From Epiperipatus broadwayi (taxonomy: Eukaryota; Onychophora; Udeonychophora; Euonychophora; Peripatidae), in contig JAQFVV010006220.1 of NCBI GenBank assembly GCA_028023455.1, positions 9,319,916 to 9,383,915 of the forward strand: a stretch of DNA of 64,000 nt, in the 5' to 3' direction. The notes under the pieces are model-generated. The model saw only the letters and a program-made list of their open reading frames with translations. It had not been told where the DNA came from and searched no databases. Positions 38,801 to 50,600 of the stretch are shown here, one piece after another; position 1 is the stretch's first letter, and every line of letters begins with the position of its first letter. A program made the translations under genes and the position numbers.

Positions 38801-39575
38801 CTTTATATTCTGAATCAAATTTTATCTCAAAAAACATAATGAGTACTCTAATATTCCAGAATTTAAAATATAATTGCCAATATCTCACATATTTGAAAAA
38901 AAAAAACAACTAAAGAATTTGGGAAATTTAATTCTGTAACTATTTTATTAATTTGTATAAAACATATATATTTACAAAAATTAACCATCAAATTAATATA
39001 TTTTATATAGTTTAAATTCGTTCAATGATATCCAATCTTTATTGAGATAATTTTTTAATAGCAATAGATTCTAACACTTTTTAATTAAAAAAAAATAATA
39101 ATAATAAAATCAGTGAATTTAAAAATATTTATTTGTAAGTAAAGTTATAAGAAATACAAAAGCAAATCCATATACTTTTCACCATTAATATGGAATTTTA
39201 ACATTGTTAAGATGTGACAGTTCAGTGTATATGAGATATGGACAATCACAAGCAATGATCTGGTGTTCATTAGTTATTTTATTTCTCAATTTTAATTCAA
39301 TAATATTTTCACTAAAATAGTCAAATAAAGACAGAATTTTTTTGAGAAACTACTGATAAAAACTGAATAATTTCTGATCTATATATTTCCAAATAGTTTT
39401 GTTCAAGAATATCTTCTATATGATGTATCCCAATAAAAAGTTGAATAGTATTTGATTCTCTCTCCATTGTTGCCTGAAGTGCCATCTCTAAATCAACTCA
39501 TGTGTTATATAATAATATACTTTAGTTATTCACACAATAATTTTAAGATGCTAGCATGTCTGGATCAAGAATAAC
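32810..39575. other. Intronic AT-rich DNA, no gene recognised
   Basis: Nearly 7 kb with no coding motif, RNA gene or long inverted repeat that I can defend. It contains (AT)n at about 33909-33924 and an imperfect tandem-repeat field at 34285-34610. A slightly less AT-rich patch lies at 37420-37640. Confidence 0.5.
34285..34610. repeat. Imperfect tandem repeats (units ~55-70 bp)
   Basis: The word family aataaataaaatgttgaggagctacaa (in parts) recurs at about 34420, 34490 and 34540. Related agcatgctgaataatattt and agtatgttgaataaatg words lie upstream. Spacing is irregular, suggesting an old diverged minisatellite. Confidence 0.55.
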
Positions 39576-39581
39576 ATTAAC

Positions 39582-39872
39582 TCAGAATTTTTCTGTCTAT
39601 TCATTCTTCATTCTATCTCAAGCAACCGATATACATGACCATACACATGCGAAAAAAAATGCATGATCCAATATATGTATTTTGTGCAAAACCAGCACTC
39701 ATCGGTTGGGCCAGATCATAATTTCCCATACATATATACAATGAATGGCCCAACTGATGAATGCTGGTTCTACATGAAATAGATTGATCATATATCTTTT
39801 TTGCAAGTGCTTGGTCATGTATATTGGTTGCTTGAGATAGAGTGGAGGATGAATAGACTGAAAAATGCTGAG
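39582..39872. mobile_element. Foldback element, family F2
   Basis: A long hairpin with left arm about 39582-39718 (ctcagaatttttctgtctattc ... tcggttgggcc) and right arm about 39745-39872 (ggcccaactgatgaatgctgg ... gactgaaaaatgctgag). The arms show scattered mismatches. The sequence just after it (39873-39945) is repeated after the half-copy at 40,375, and its words catcagttggtcc and agcac/agcaat also occur in the 62.5-64 kb satellite, so F2 and that repeat are related. Confidence 0.7.
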
Positions 39873-40099
39873 TTCAAATCTCTCTAATTACATATACAAG
39901 AAACATTTAGTATAAGAAAATTACATACTATCTTAGAATTACATATTGTTCGAGAAATAGATTGCATCTTAGCATAAGTTCAACCCATACCTCTCCTATT
40001 AATATATATGAATAAGTAATGTTCTGATAATATGAGAGGTTAGACTGATGTAATAACATAGTTATGACTACAATATCAAATGCAATAAGGACTTTGACA

Positions 40100-40445
40100 A
40101 TTACATTGTTGGTTTTTCCATGAAATGGATGGTTAAATAGTTAGAAGAGTGAAAAGATTGAAGACTATCCATTAAAGTTTGAGAAATTGTTATCTTAATA
40201 TAAATCAAGCACTGTATATATGCATGTGGGAGATTATGATCTGACTCAACTGATGAGTGCAGGTTCTGTACAAAATACATATCTTGGGATCATGTATATC
40301 TTTTCACGTGTGATCATGTGTTATCGGTTGCTTAAGATAGAATGGAGGATGAATAGTATAAAAAATGCTGAGTTCAAATCCCTCTAATTACATACAATAA
40401 GCATTCACTATAAGCAAATTACATACTGTCTTAGAATTAAATATG
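40100..40445 (+). repeat. F2/satellite-related half copy
   Basis: Carries the satellite words atggatggttaaatagttagaagag, tccattaaagtttgag and tcttaatataaatcaagcac (compare 63190-63310), then the right arm of F2 and the same trailing sequence as 39873-39945 (tcaaatccctctaattacat, gcaaattacatactgtc). It bridges the F2 hairpin and the ~475-bp satellite at the window end. Confidence 0.6.
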
Positions 40446-41269
40446 AAATCTGATAGTGTGTTTTGAATTTTAACTCATGATGAATCAGTGTGCAATAACA
40501 TTAAATTTTGATTTAAATTAGGTAAAACTGTTGATGAAATATTTGAAATGTTTCAAACTGTGCATAGCAGTAAAGTTACAAATTGTAAAACCATTTTCAA
40601 AGTTTGCAAATTTTCATGATGGTATAGTGAAACAATATTATTTGTCTATTACCTACTATGTACCATAGTAGTCTTCTTTTCTTTATTCAAACCTATTCCA
40701 GTCCACGTATATAATCTTATAACTTATTTTGATATGTAATAGCGTATATTTACGTATATGTGCAGATATGTGTGCACATCTAACATATTAATGTCTGTAT
40801 GCATATAAGTATAACATATACACATTTATAATTTTAAAATTAATAAAATTAAAATAAGATGTGTAAACATTGTTTTATATGTGTAGAAGTGCACCTATGT
40901 ATATATGTGAAAGAAACTGAACATTACAACATTTTATGAACATTACAACTTTTTTAAATTATATCTTTTAAGTTATTAAATTTAGGGGTGACTGTCTTAT
41001 ACATATAGGAGAATGTTGACAACTTAAATCTCTTTTTTAAAAAAAAGAGAATCAAGGTCATCAGTTTCTCAGAAATACCTTTTATTAAATTGTAGACTGA
41101 GAACCAAAAATTTAAAGATTTAAAAATGAAAAGACAAAGACAAGATCATTAACCCAACACTGCTTGTCAATAACTAAGCTCGATCTTTTGTCTTTGCCAA
41201 AATTTATGCTAGCTATTAAAACTTAAAATTAAAAGTTGTAAACAACTTAATGGCTTGTGAGGGTGGATG

Positions 41270-42500
41270 AGAAAGAGTTAATATAAAAAAAAAACAAATT
41301 CAGACATCAAATTCACTCGTTCACTCTTTTTCTATGATGAAAACCATTGGGAAAAGAGCAACCAGTTGCCATCTTCCTTTTTAAAAATTGGTCTAGGATG
41401 ATGGAGAAGTTCAAGACCCACAGGCTGCCAAGAAGACATCAGACAAGCCAGCCTAATGGAGAAAGCCAGTGCCAGACACCATGAAAATGCCTTAGCCAGA
41501 AGATTATCGGTAAACATATCTTCCTGTAGAGCTCTATAAAATTAAATCTAAAATTAACTTAATTCATAATTCTAAAGCTAGCTAAATATTGAATGTTCAT
41601 AATTAAAAACTTGTAATAACTTTTAACAAGTAAATTCTATAACTTTTAATAATAATCTTTGTAAGAATCTTGCCTGCTTAATGAATATTTATAATTGATA
41701 ATTTTCTTAATTCATTAATTTATGTTATGCCTTCATTCAGAGCCGAGATCGATGATATTAATAATTTTGGAGAGATGATTAGAAGCTCTCACGTAGTTAA
41801 TTTATGTTGCTTTTAGCACATCTATCAATCTCCAATCTGAAAACCTACTTTTATATATGTTAGTTAAGCTATTATGTTTTAGCTTATTGGACATCAGGTT
41901 TGCATATTAAATGACTATATTTAGTTAAGTAAAAACGAAAATATTTTAAAGCATATAATAAACAATTAGTTAATCAAGTCCCAAATATGCTTTACTTCTC
42001 CTTAGTTTATTCTTATAAACTATATGGATTACTTGATAAACTAGATCACTTATAATTACCCCTTTTTAGCATGATTTAAGTATGCCAATTTATGAACCGG
42101 CATATAGTAGTTACGCAGATTGAAACTATAGATTTAGCACTTGATTAACTTAATATTTATATTTAGAAAGCGTATGCCTCGCTATATTATTTTCTTATTA
42201 GAATGGCCTTTGGTGTAAGGGCCAAACCATTATTCTTAGTTCGGACAGCTCTCTTTTAGAACTGGAACACGAGGGTCCAGACTGTTATATAAGCTGCTCC
42301 AATCACCCAAACTAAATGTTCATGTATTTTAAGATAGTAAGTCATATGGTCCGTAGGAACCAAGTACTTGGCACTGAATCCCATGAATAATTACACATTC
42401 AGGCCGCAACTCATTCATTTTATGTAGCGCTATAGTTTCAAAAGTCATGCTACAAATTGCCAGTTTTCCTTCCATAATATTCTTTCAACATTGATCTAAA
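41270..42500. other. Unexplained less AT-rich island
   Basis: This stretch stands out from surrounding intron by higher GC. 41320-41520 looks gene-like in composition but no frame on either strand gives a protein I recognise; the longest minus-strand frame is 61 codons. 42200-42420 has a hairpin aatggcctttgg / ccaaaccatt and a TATA-like TTATATAAGC (about 42284), which could be an LTR or promoter. No target duplication or terminal repeat was found. Confidence 0.4.
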
Positions 42501-43209
42501 CTCAAGATCTAGTTATATAAACTATCTGCATAAAGAGCACATTTATTGCTCATTATTTAATATTAATAGATTAGTTATATCTGTTAGTTGTCATTCTTGT
42601 AAGATTTGACTATTAGTAAACCTCATAGAAATGGCATGCCATAATTAGGGCATGATTAGAAACCATAGATATATCAACTTGTAATAAACATTAAATTTAA
42701 ATGATTTTAAAGTGTGTAAAAGATGAGAACCTTTATAGAAATCTTCTCATCACTATAAGACACCTGTGTGTGTAAATTCTGATGCACTTTTTATATTTTG
42801 TATTATGTCTTATATTTTCACAATGAAATATTTTAAACTTATAAACGTTTAGTGTGTTATTCACAATTCATTACCAACTTCTATACAAATCTACTCCTTC
42901 TAGCATTAGTTATCTATACATGCATTATTTAGCCAGCCATATATGTGTGTGTTGTATTAATTTATTGGTTATTATTCCATGAGTCTCTTTTTGAAAGTAG
43001 TTCTGAAACACTTGCAAAATGATGTGTTTTAATGCCTCTGTCAAACTCCCCCTCCCCAAATTGAGACATTTTTTCATTTTTCACTCGAGAGATTTAAAAA
43101 AATTGCATAAAACAAGATGAAGTAAATATGACTGATAGATAAACCAGGTCACATCGAATTTAATTAAAAAATATTTCAGTCATGGTTTTGAAAGATGACA
43201 CTTTGTTGG

Positions 43210-43740
43210 GTGAAGCTTGCTCTCTTTTCTTGGCCACAAACAGGATGTTTACATTTTACTGTATCATGCGAATGTTTCAGAACTTGGAGATAAAATGCTT
43301 GACCATTACAAACTAAATTTGAGAAAAAAATGTTGTTTGCCTAAAAAAAAAAATTGGCATTGTTTTGACTTTCGACTTCACTTGCAATGCTTTTTAGGAA
43401 TTAAAACTCATAAACTTGGGATTGTATGAGCTCAGCTTGATTATAATCTGTTGCAAGCATTATAATTTTTTTCTTGCTGTTTTACATAACCCAAAACAGA
43501 ATTTCACATTGTTTGAACATTTCAGTCATAATAAATAAATTGGCAAATATGTGAAATGCACTTTACAAAAAAATATGCTACATGGCCCCACAATTTCACA
43601 TGGTGATGTCATTTGGCAAATTGATGCAGAAGAATTCCTGCAAAAAGTATATAACAGCAAAAGCATATTCTACAACAGGTATGAAAAACAGAGAATGATT
43701 CCAGATATTTTTGGGCCCTCTCGTGTTGATCCATAATGTT
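43210..43740 (+). other. Unidentified protein-like segment, broken
   Basis: Two plus-strand open stretches, 43217-43429 and 43551-43736, have amino-acid composition unlike the AT-run background, for example HANVSELGDKML, HGDVIWQIDAEEFL and IFGPSRVDP. The second ends in a natural TAA. They may be parts of one decayed transposase or a processed pseudogene. I do not recognise the family and assign no function. Confidence 0.35.
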
Positions 43741-44559
43741 TATAGAAATTGTATTTCTCAGTTTTGATTTAATAATACTTATATCTGATTATGAATAAGT
43801 ACAACCTTAAAGTGTTAATGGTGATAATAAATATTTATAATAACAATTGTAAAAACAGAGAAGTATTTTCATAATTATTATCAACTGCTAAATATTTTAA
43901 ATTTGCTGGAAGTCAAATTTGCTTCCAGCAAGTTTAAAATGTTTAGCAATTGAAAATGGTTGTAAATATAACTGAAAGTGCTTCTGTGCTTTCATAATTG
44001 TTATTATGAATATATATTATCATTTTTAATATTTTATAGTTTTATTTGCTACTATTACAATTGTTAATCAATAAAAGGTATTTTGATTTACTTATATCTG
44101 AATATATATATAGATTCGGATAAATATTCTTGAGTAATAAGAGAAAAAAAAGATTAATATATATAAAAACAAAGATGATCTCTGACTTTATCTTCACTTT
44201 GAAAATTAATTGACCCTAAAAACTATTTCTTCAAATAAAATTAACAATTTTAATTGTAATAAAATTTCTTATAGCATATTACTTATTGATAAATAATGAC
44301 ATATTTAAAAAATTTACATTGATATTATTATCATCATCACCATAATAATAATAAATATTATTATTATTTAGGTTACCAAGTTGCATTGATTATAGAAAAA
44401 AAACTACCTGGAAAAGAGGAAGTATCAGCAATTTTAACAAATTTATTAAACACAGCAAATATTTCCCACACACTTGTCCTTTGTAAGTTTTTTTTACTTT
44501 CATAATTGTTAAATAGCACTGAAATGTCATTAATTAAGATGTATTAATAGTAATCATTA

Positions 44560-47345
44560 TCATCATCAACTATTATCAATCCATTGCAGGACAAAGGTCT
44601 CTCCAAGTTCAATCCATCTTCTCCAATCTCTAGTATCTCGTCCCCACATCACCTTTGCATGCGTTCTTATTTCATCCATCCATCTCACATGTTATCTCCT
44701 TCTTTGTCTTTTACTATTTCTTGAAATCCAGTTTAAGTTATCAATTACAAATTTATTATCGTCTTTTCTAACAATATATCCAGCTCAATTCCACATGTCT
44801 TTTCTTTCAATGAGTCAGTAACACCTGTTTGTTCTCTACCCATGTATTGTGTTTTTGATCTCTTTTTGTTATTCCTAACATGCATTTCTCCATACTTCTT
44901 TGAGTGATGTGAAGTGTCTGTATTGCTCTTCTATTAAGTGTCCAAGTCTCAGATCCATAAATAAGAACTGGTAAAACACATTTATTAAAACCCTTCCTTT
45001 TTAAACACACAGGCATATTTCCTTTTAATATTAAGTTATTTCTATTAAAAACATTCCAAACAAGTTTAACTCTATGATTAATTTCATCCATTATGTTTCC
45101 ATCTGGAATAATAATTTGATCAACAAGGTATTTGTAGTTAACTTCTTTTGAGTCATCATAATCAATCTTCATTTTCATTTTTTGAGAAAATTCACTGAAT
45201 ATTACTTTAGTTTTTTAATATTTACCTTTAGTCTTATTTTCTTCTGATAACTCTTACAATATTTTCTGAAACTCTGAAGTATTATTTACAAAAACAACTA
45301 CACTATCTGCAAAATCTAAATGACTTAAATAATCTCCATTTACTTTTACCCCTTTAGTTTCCCATTTTAATCTACAAAATACTTCTTGTAGCATTGCTGT
45401 AAAAAATTTTTGAAATATGGAGTCACCCTGTCTTACATCCTTCTCAATGTTAACCTTCCTATTATCATTATGTAATCTAATTGTAGCTGTTGCATTTTTA
45501 TAAATATTCTTCAGAATATGACAATATCATAGGTCTATACTTTGATGTTCTAATGCTTTAATCATTGAAGAGTTGCTTATATAATCAAATATCTTTTAAT
45601 AATTTACAAATCCAAAGCATATTTATTGGTCCTTTCTATAACTTCTCTCCATAATTGGATATGATCTACTGTAGCAAAACTGTTGGTTGAAATCCAAAAT
45701 TCTCTGCAGACAAGTTGTAATTATCTTGGTAAAAATTTTGCATAAAACTGATAAAAGACTGATAAATATGTAATTTCTAATATCTTCTTTATCATCTCTT
45801 TTAAATATTAATATTAATACTGCATTCCTCCAATTATCTGGTACATCTTTATTATTTAGACATTTTGAATATAACTTTGCCAAAAAAAAATTCTATTTCT
45901 TCATATACTTCTTTTAAGAGATCAATTATAATTCCATCATTACTTGGAGCATTTCCATTCTTCATAAATTTAATTGCGTCTCACTTCTTCATTTAAAATC
46001 CTGGGCAATTCAAAAAATATAATAGATGTAGGAGGTACTTGTTCTTTATTACTATATAATTCTTAATAGAACTCTTCTACCTATTGCATAATATCTCTCT
46101 TTTTTTTTCTTCTTGCAGATATAAGTTTCATACAATTACCCAAAATGTTGTTTTACATTCTTAAGATTTTTATTCTTGTCTACAGTTTTTCTTGCTAGTT
46201 CACAATTAGGCTTTCTTATATCATTATCAACACTTTTTCACTTTGACAAAATTTGAGATATTTAATCCTTCGCATCATTTTTATATATCTTCTTATTCCT
46301 TCTTTTCTTCAAAAATTCTCTAGTCTCAGTAGAAAATTTTATTGGTCAATTACTGCTTTTTTACAGTTTTTAAAAGTGTCAGTTATTTTCCAATTAATTT
46401 CATAATTTAATTAATTTCATAATTTCTAATTTAAATTCATTAGAATGATCTGAAAATTAGGAATATCAAATGTGAATATTGTTTTTCTTAATAATTTTTG
46501 TCTCTCTATTTTTACATTAACACGTATCTTAAATCTTAATAATTGATGATCACTTCCTGTGTTGAATTTATTAAGAACATTTGCAATTTTGAAATATGTA
46601 TTTTCTGTTAGTCAAAATATAATCCAATTTTGCTGTACCTTCATTTGCATGCTTCCATGTCCATTGTCTTTTAACAATTTTCACAAACAAACAAAAAAGA
46701 ATTCATAATATAAAGTTTTTCCTTTTCTACAAACTCCACAAGTCTATGTCCTCTCTTATTTCTATTACCATAACCAAATTTACCTGCAGCATTTTCATCT
46801 TTCATTTGTTTACCAATTCTAGCATTAAAGTCTTTTGTACATCCATATAAAAATCCTCTTCTACTTCATCATTATGAAAACTTGTTGGGGTATAAACTTG
46901 AATTAGCTGCATTTGATATCTGCTATTGACTTGAATAACTAACTTGCTATTCTGCTTGATGCACCATCAATCTCCACAATGTTGTTCTTCCTTTTTTTTT
47001 TAAATAATAAATCCTACTCTTAATACTTCCAATAATTGTGTTTTTGTAGTAGAGTACATCTCCACTTTTTAAATCAATTGTCTCTTCACCTTTTCTTCTA
47101 ACTTCACAAAGTCCAATATTTTTCCATTTAGTATGAGGCAGTTCTTCTTCCAATTCTCGCAATCTTCCTTCACTTGAAAGTGATCTGCAGTTGTAAATAT
47201 TTAAGTAAAAAGTCATCATCAAATGGCAGCCTGAGTCTGCAAATCATGGGATTCTTAGCATCCTCTGCCTTTGGCCACAAACTGCTGTCTTGACTGATGA
47301 CTTTACAACCTCCTGGAAATAAGGGTCATAATTTATTTTTGTCTG
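44560..47345 (-). mobile_element. RTE-type LINE, nearly full length, inactivated
   Basis: On the minus strand the element runs from its 5' part near 47345 to its 3' tail at 44560. The endonuclease opens with NIYNCRSLSSEGRL and IGLCEVRRKGEE (47200-47080). The RT N-terminal region is 45883-45623 (NWRNAVLILIFKR, FISLLSVLCKIFTKII). VRQGDSI lies near 45430 and the active site reads LDFADS (about 45310) instead of FADD. The C-terminal domain has LPVLIYGSETWTLNRR (about 44970-44940) and ends WRRWIELGETFVLQWIDNS with a TGA at 44567. The tail is a short TGA/GAT-type repeat starting at the stop codon. Several frameshifts separate the open pieces. Confidence 0.8.
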
Positions 47346-47481
47346 TCATGATTGTATATATCTATTCAGAAAAAAAATTTTCATTCGCACACACATTTAT
47401 TCTGCCTTATCAGGCCAGTGAGAAAAAAGACCATGGTGTTTCTTGATTTTAAATTCAGAAATAAAAAGCCAATAAACTCAC

Positions 47482-47645
47482 CACAGTGGCTAATGCATGT
47501 TGGTAAGCAGCCCATCCATGTTTATATACTATATGAATAATCACATAGTAATAACAGATGCAAATGACAAGAACATATGCAGTTAAAATTAGGAATTTGC
47601 CCTGCTCAATTCCTTTAAAGCCTCCAAGAGGAATCAAAGGGTCTC
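47482..47645 (-). CDS. Possible exon of an unidentified membrane protein
   Basis: A minus-strand open segment, D-P-L-I-P-L-GGFKGIEQGKFLILTAY then a hydrophobic run VLVICICYYYVIIHIVYK and HGWAAYQHALATV, has balanced codon use unlike its surroundings. It ends at a good donor (GTG|GTGAGT, 47481). A possible acceptor AG lies at 47647-47646 but lacks a pyrimidine tract, and in-frame stops occur just upstream. The protein would have one strong membrane helix. I do not recognise the family. It lies in TFB1M intron 1 on the same strand, so it is either a nested gene exon, an unannotated alternative exon or a captured fragment. Confidence 0.3.
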
Positions 47646-47649
47646 CTTT

Positions 47650-50600
47650 CAGTTAACATCAAACTCCATTCTTCATTTCCTTTATTGTATGTTAATAATA
47701 GCTTATATTAACCAAATTATAAAGATAAAGCAACATATGCACTTAAGGCTATTACTAATTGAAAAATAATATCTGTATTTAAATCTTTTAAAAAATTTTT
47801 ATGAACATTTTTTTATAAACTTATAAAGTTTTAACAGCTGTAACCAACAAAATTTTTTAGACTTGTGATATACATATCTAAGTTTGTTATAAGTTTTGAA
47901 TTATATATAGCTCAGTGTAAAATTTTCAGACCAATGTCTCTCAATATACATGCATTTCATAGAAAATCCTGGTTAGTCAGATAAACTTAAACTTGAAACA
48001 CCAGAATATCTACAGACAAATAATAGCCACATGTTTTATTTCTATGTCTTAATTACAATTAATCTGATTTTTGATCTTCAAAGCTTTAAAGTACTTCACA
48101 AATCTGAATGACTTAATAGGCAACAGATATTTATCACACATTAGTCAGTTTCTTACATATTTTTTTTTTTTGATATTATATTTCTGTTATAATGGCTATT
48201 ATAATATACATACAAATTATTTCTACTTATTATGAGATATAAATATTAAAGCACATATGAGTTAAATACTATATATGTATATGAATGATGATAAAACATT
48301 TAAGTTTCAAATTGAAAATCTCCAACTCACTTGATGAACATGGGTTTTCTGTGAAATATATATACAAGAAGAGAGAATGGTTAGAAAATTTTAAACTGAG
48401 CATTATAACAAGCTTGGTTACATTAGTCAATTTATTATAAGGTGTAAATAGATAAAACAATTTCAGTTTTATTTTTAAAATTAGAAAAAAAAAATCTATT
48501 AAATGAAAGAAGTTTTTTACTAATTCTCCAATCATTAAATGCCTAATTTTAACTAATAGAAGTCACATCTTCAAGGAAGCACCCTGTTTGTTTATTGTTT
48601 TTACATGTACTTTTGTTCATGGAAAAAACATGTTTTAATTTCTTGATTTTAAACAGCAAATCTGAATCTTATTTTTCATGTAATATTCAAATACGTTCCC
48701 TTACATTTCCATTCTTTGGAATAATCACGGACACATTCTATGTTAAACAGTTACATTATAAGTTAATCATAATAAAAATAATCCTGTTCAAACTCATTAT
48801 GAAAATGACAGACTTTAAATTTCAAAGCTTATCATTTAGTTTAAATTAAATGGTGTGTGGGGGTGATATATGAGAAATCTCAAAAATTGCAATTTTACAT
48901 TCACTCTATATAAATATATTTTTAGAAATTATAATATTGCTAGTTCTTAGATTTAAAAAAACAGTTGCTGTCCTTAGGAGGAAAATACAAATAACTCCTA
49001 AGACAAATTTCAACAAGCAAGTTTTCTCAATTAACCCAAACTTCATATATTTTTTCATATGTACCACAGTACTAATAATATTATAAATGTGAATTTACTT
49101 CTTTGGGTTTTACATCTGGACTTAAATATAATAAACTGCCTTTTTTAAAAAACACATTTTTGATTAATATGAATTTGCTTTAGTAGATTTCATCTTTGGA
49201 TTTAAACATAATAATTAACTTTTTAAAAAAAAAAGTCCTTGTAAATCTTAATTAAAAAATCCATTAAAAATCATGTAACAATTAGTATAATGTGTACACC
49301 TGACACAATTATTTATCTACAAAATAAGATTTCATTTTTTATTTTATCCACTATAAAATAAAATAAAATTTAATTAATTAATTATTTATCATTATTTTTT
49401 GTTAAAATTTCTTTGTTATTGCTGTATCATGAAAAAAAAAAACCCAGAATCTTTAGGTTTTATAAATGGAGTAAATTCATGTAATTCATACATATACATA
49501 GTAAATAATTATTCTATGAACATTATTAATTGTGTTTAAATTTTTATATAAAGAAAAACCAAATACTTGAAATATTACAGTGGCTGGATGTTAATAAATT
49601 AATTAATGCTAATATTTTAGCAATTGTGATTAAGATAGTGAATATATAGTCCAACATTATATTCACATAAGAATCTTTAAAATAATGAAAATATATTAAA
49701 ATGTAATTACTATTTATTTTAGTAAACATAAACATGTATAATAAATGAAATATTACAATACATCTATATATTTGAATTATATTAATGATGATTAATAATC
49801 ATTTAATAAACTAGAGATTATTTCCAGCTCTGGTATAAATATTAAATCAGGATTAAAAATTAATATATCTGTTTTTAATTAAACATAAATATATAAAAAA
49901 ACTCAACTTCAACTCTCTTTTTCCATATGTAATATATTTTTAAAAAATAGATACATTATTCTTTAACCGAAGTGAAGTTTATATCTGGGTTAGGAATAAT
50001 CTCTAACTTAATAAATGATAAGTAACAATCACTAATATATTTATCTGAAAAGGTTTGTTCAACATTGTAAAAGGAGGTAGAAAGTTTGACATTTGTAAAT
50101 CAAAGTATAATTTGGTATTGATAAATATTGATCAAATGACAAAACATATGTAAAAGATTGTGATATGAATCAACAGAAGAGTGCTGATTCAGAATGAAAT
50201 GCATCTTGAAAACATTTTCAAGTATCTTTATTTATATTTTCAAGAATGTGTGTTGGAATGGAAGTTTTAAATATATCTAAAATACATATATATTTGATTA
50301 TACACATTTAAAATAAATGAAGGATAAAAAATGTACTAAAATTTATATTTTCAATAAAGCATTGTGAATTATAATTTAATATATTTAGATAATGAAATAA
50401 GTTTTTAAAAGAATAAGAAGAACAGTAATGAACATGATTGAAAACTGTATAACCATAAATTAAAATAATATACCTATGCACACATACAAAAAAAAATTTT
50501 GCAGTTGTAATAGAGAAACTTTCTAATATATATATATTTTTTGTAATGTCTTCTTTTTAAAAATATGTATTAAAATAACATGATATTTTTTTAAATGATA

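Noticed and set aside
36000-39500. Short AT-rich open frames as small genes
   Set aside because: They are what chance gives at this base composition, with no motif, no start context and no splice signals worth reporting.
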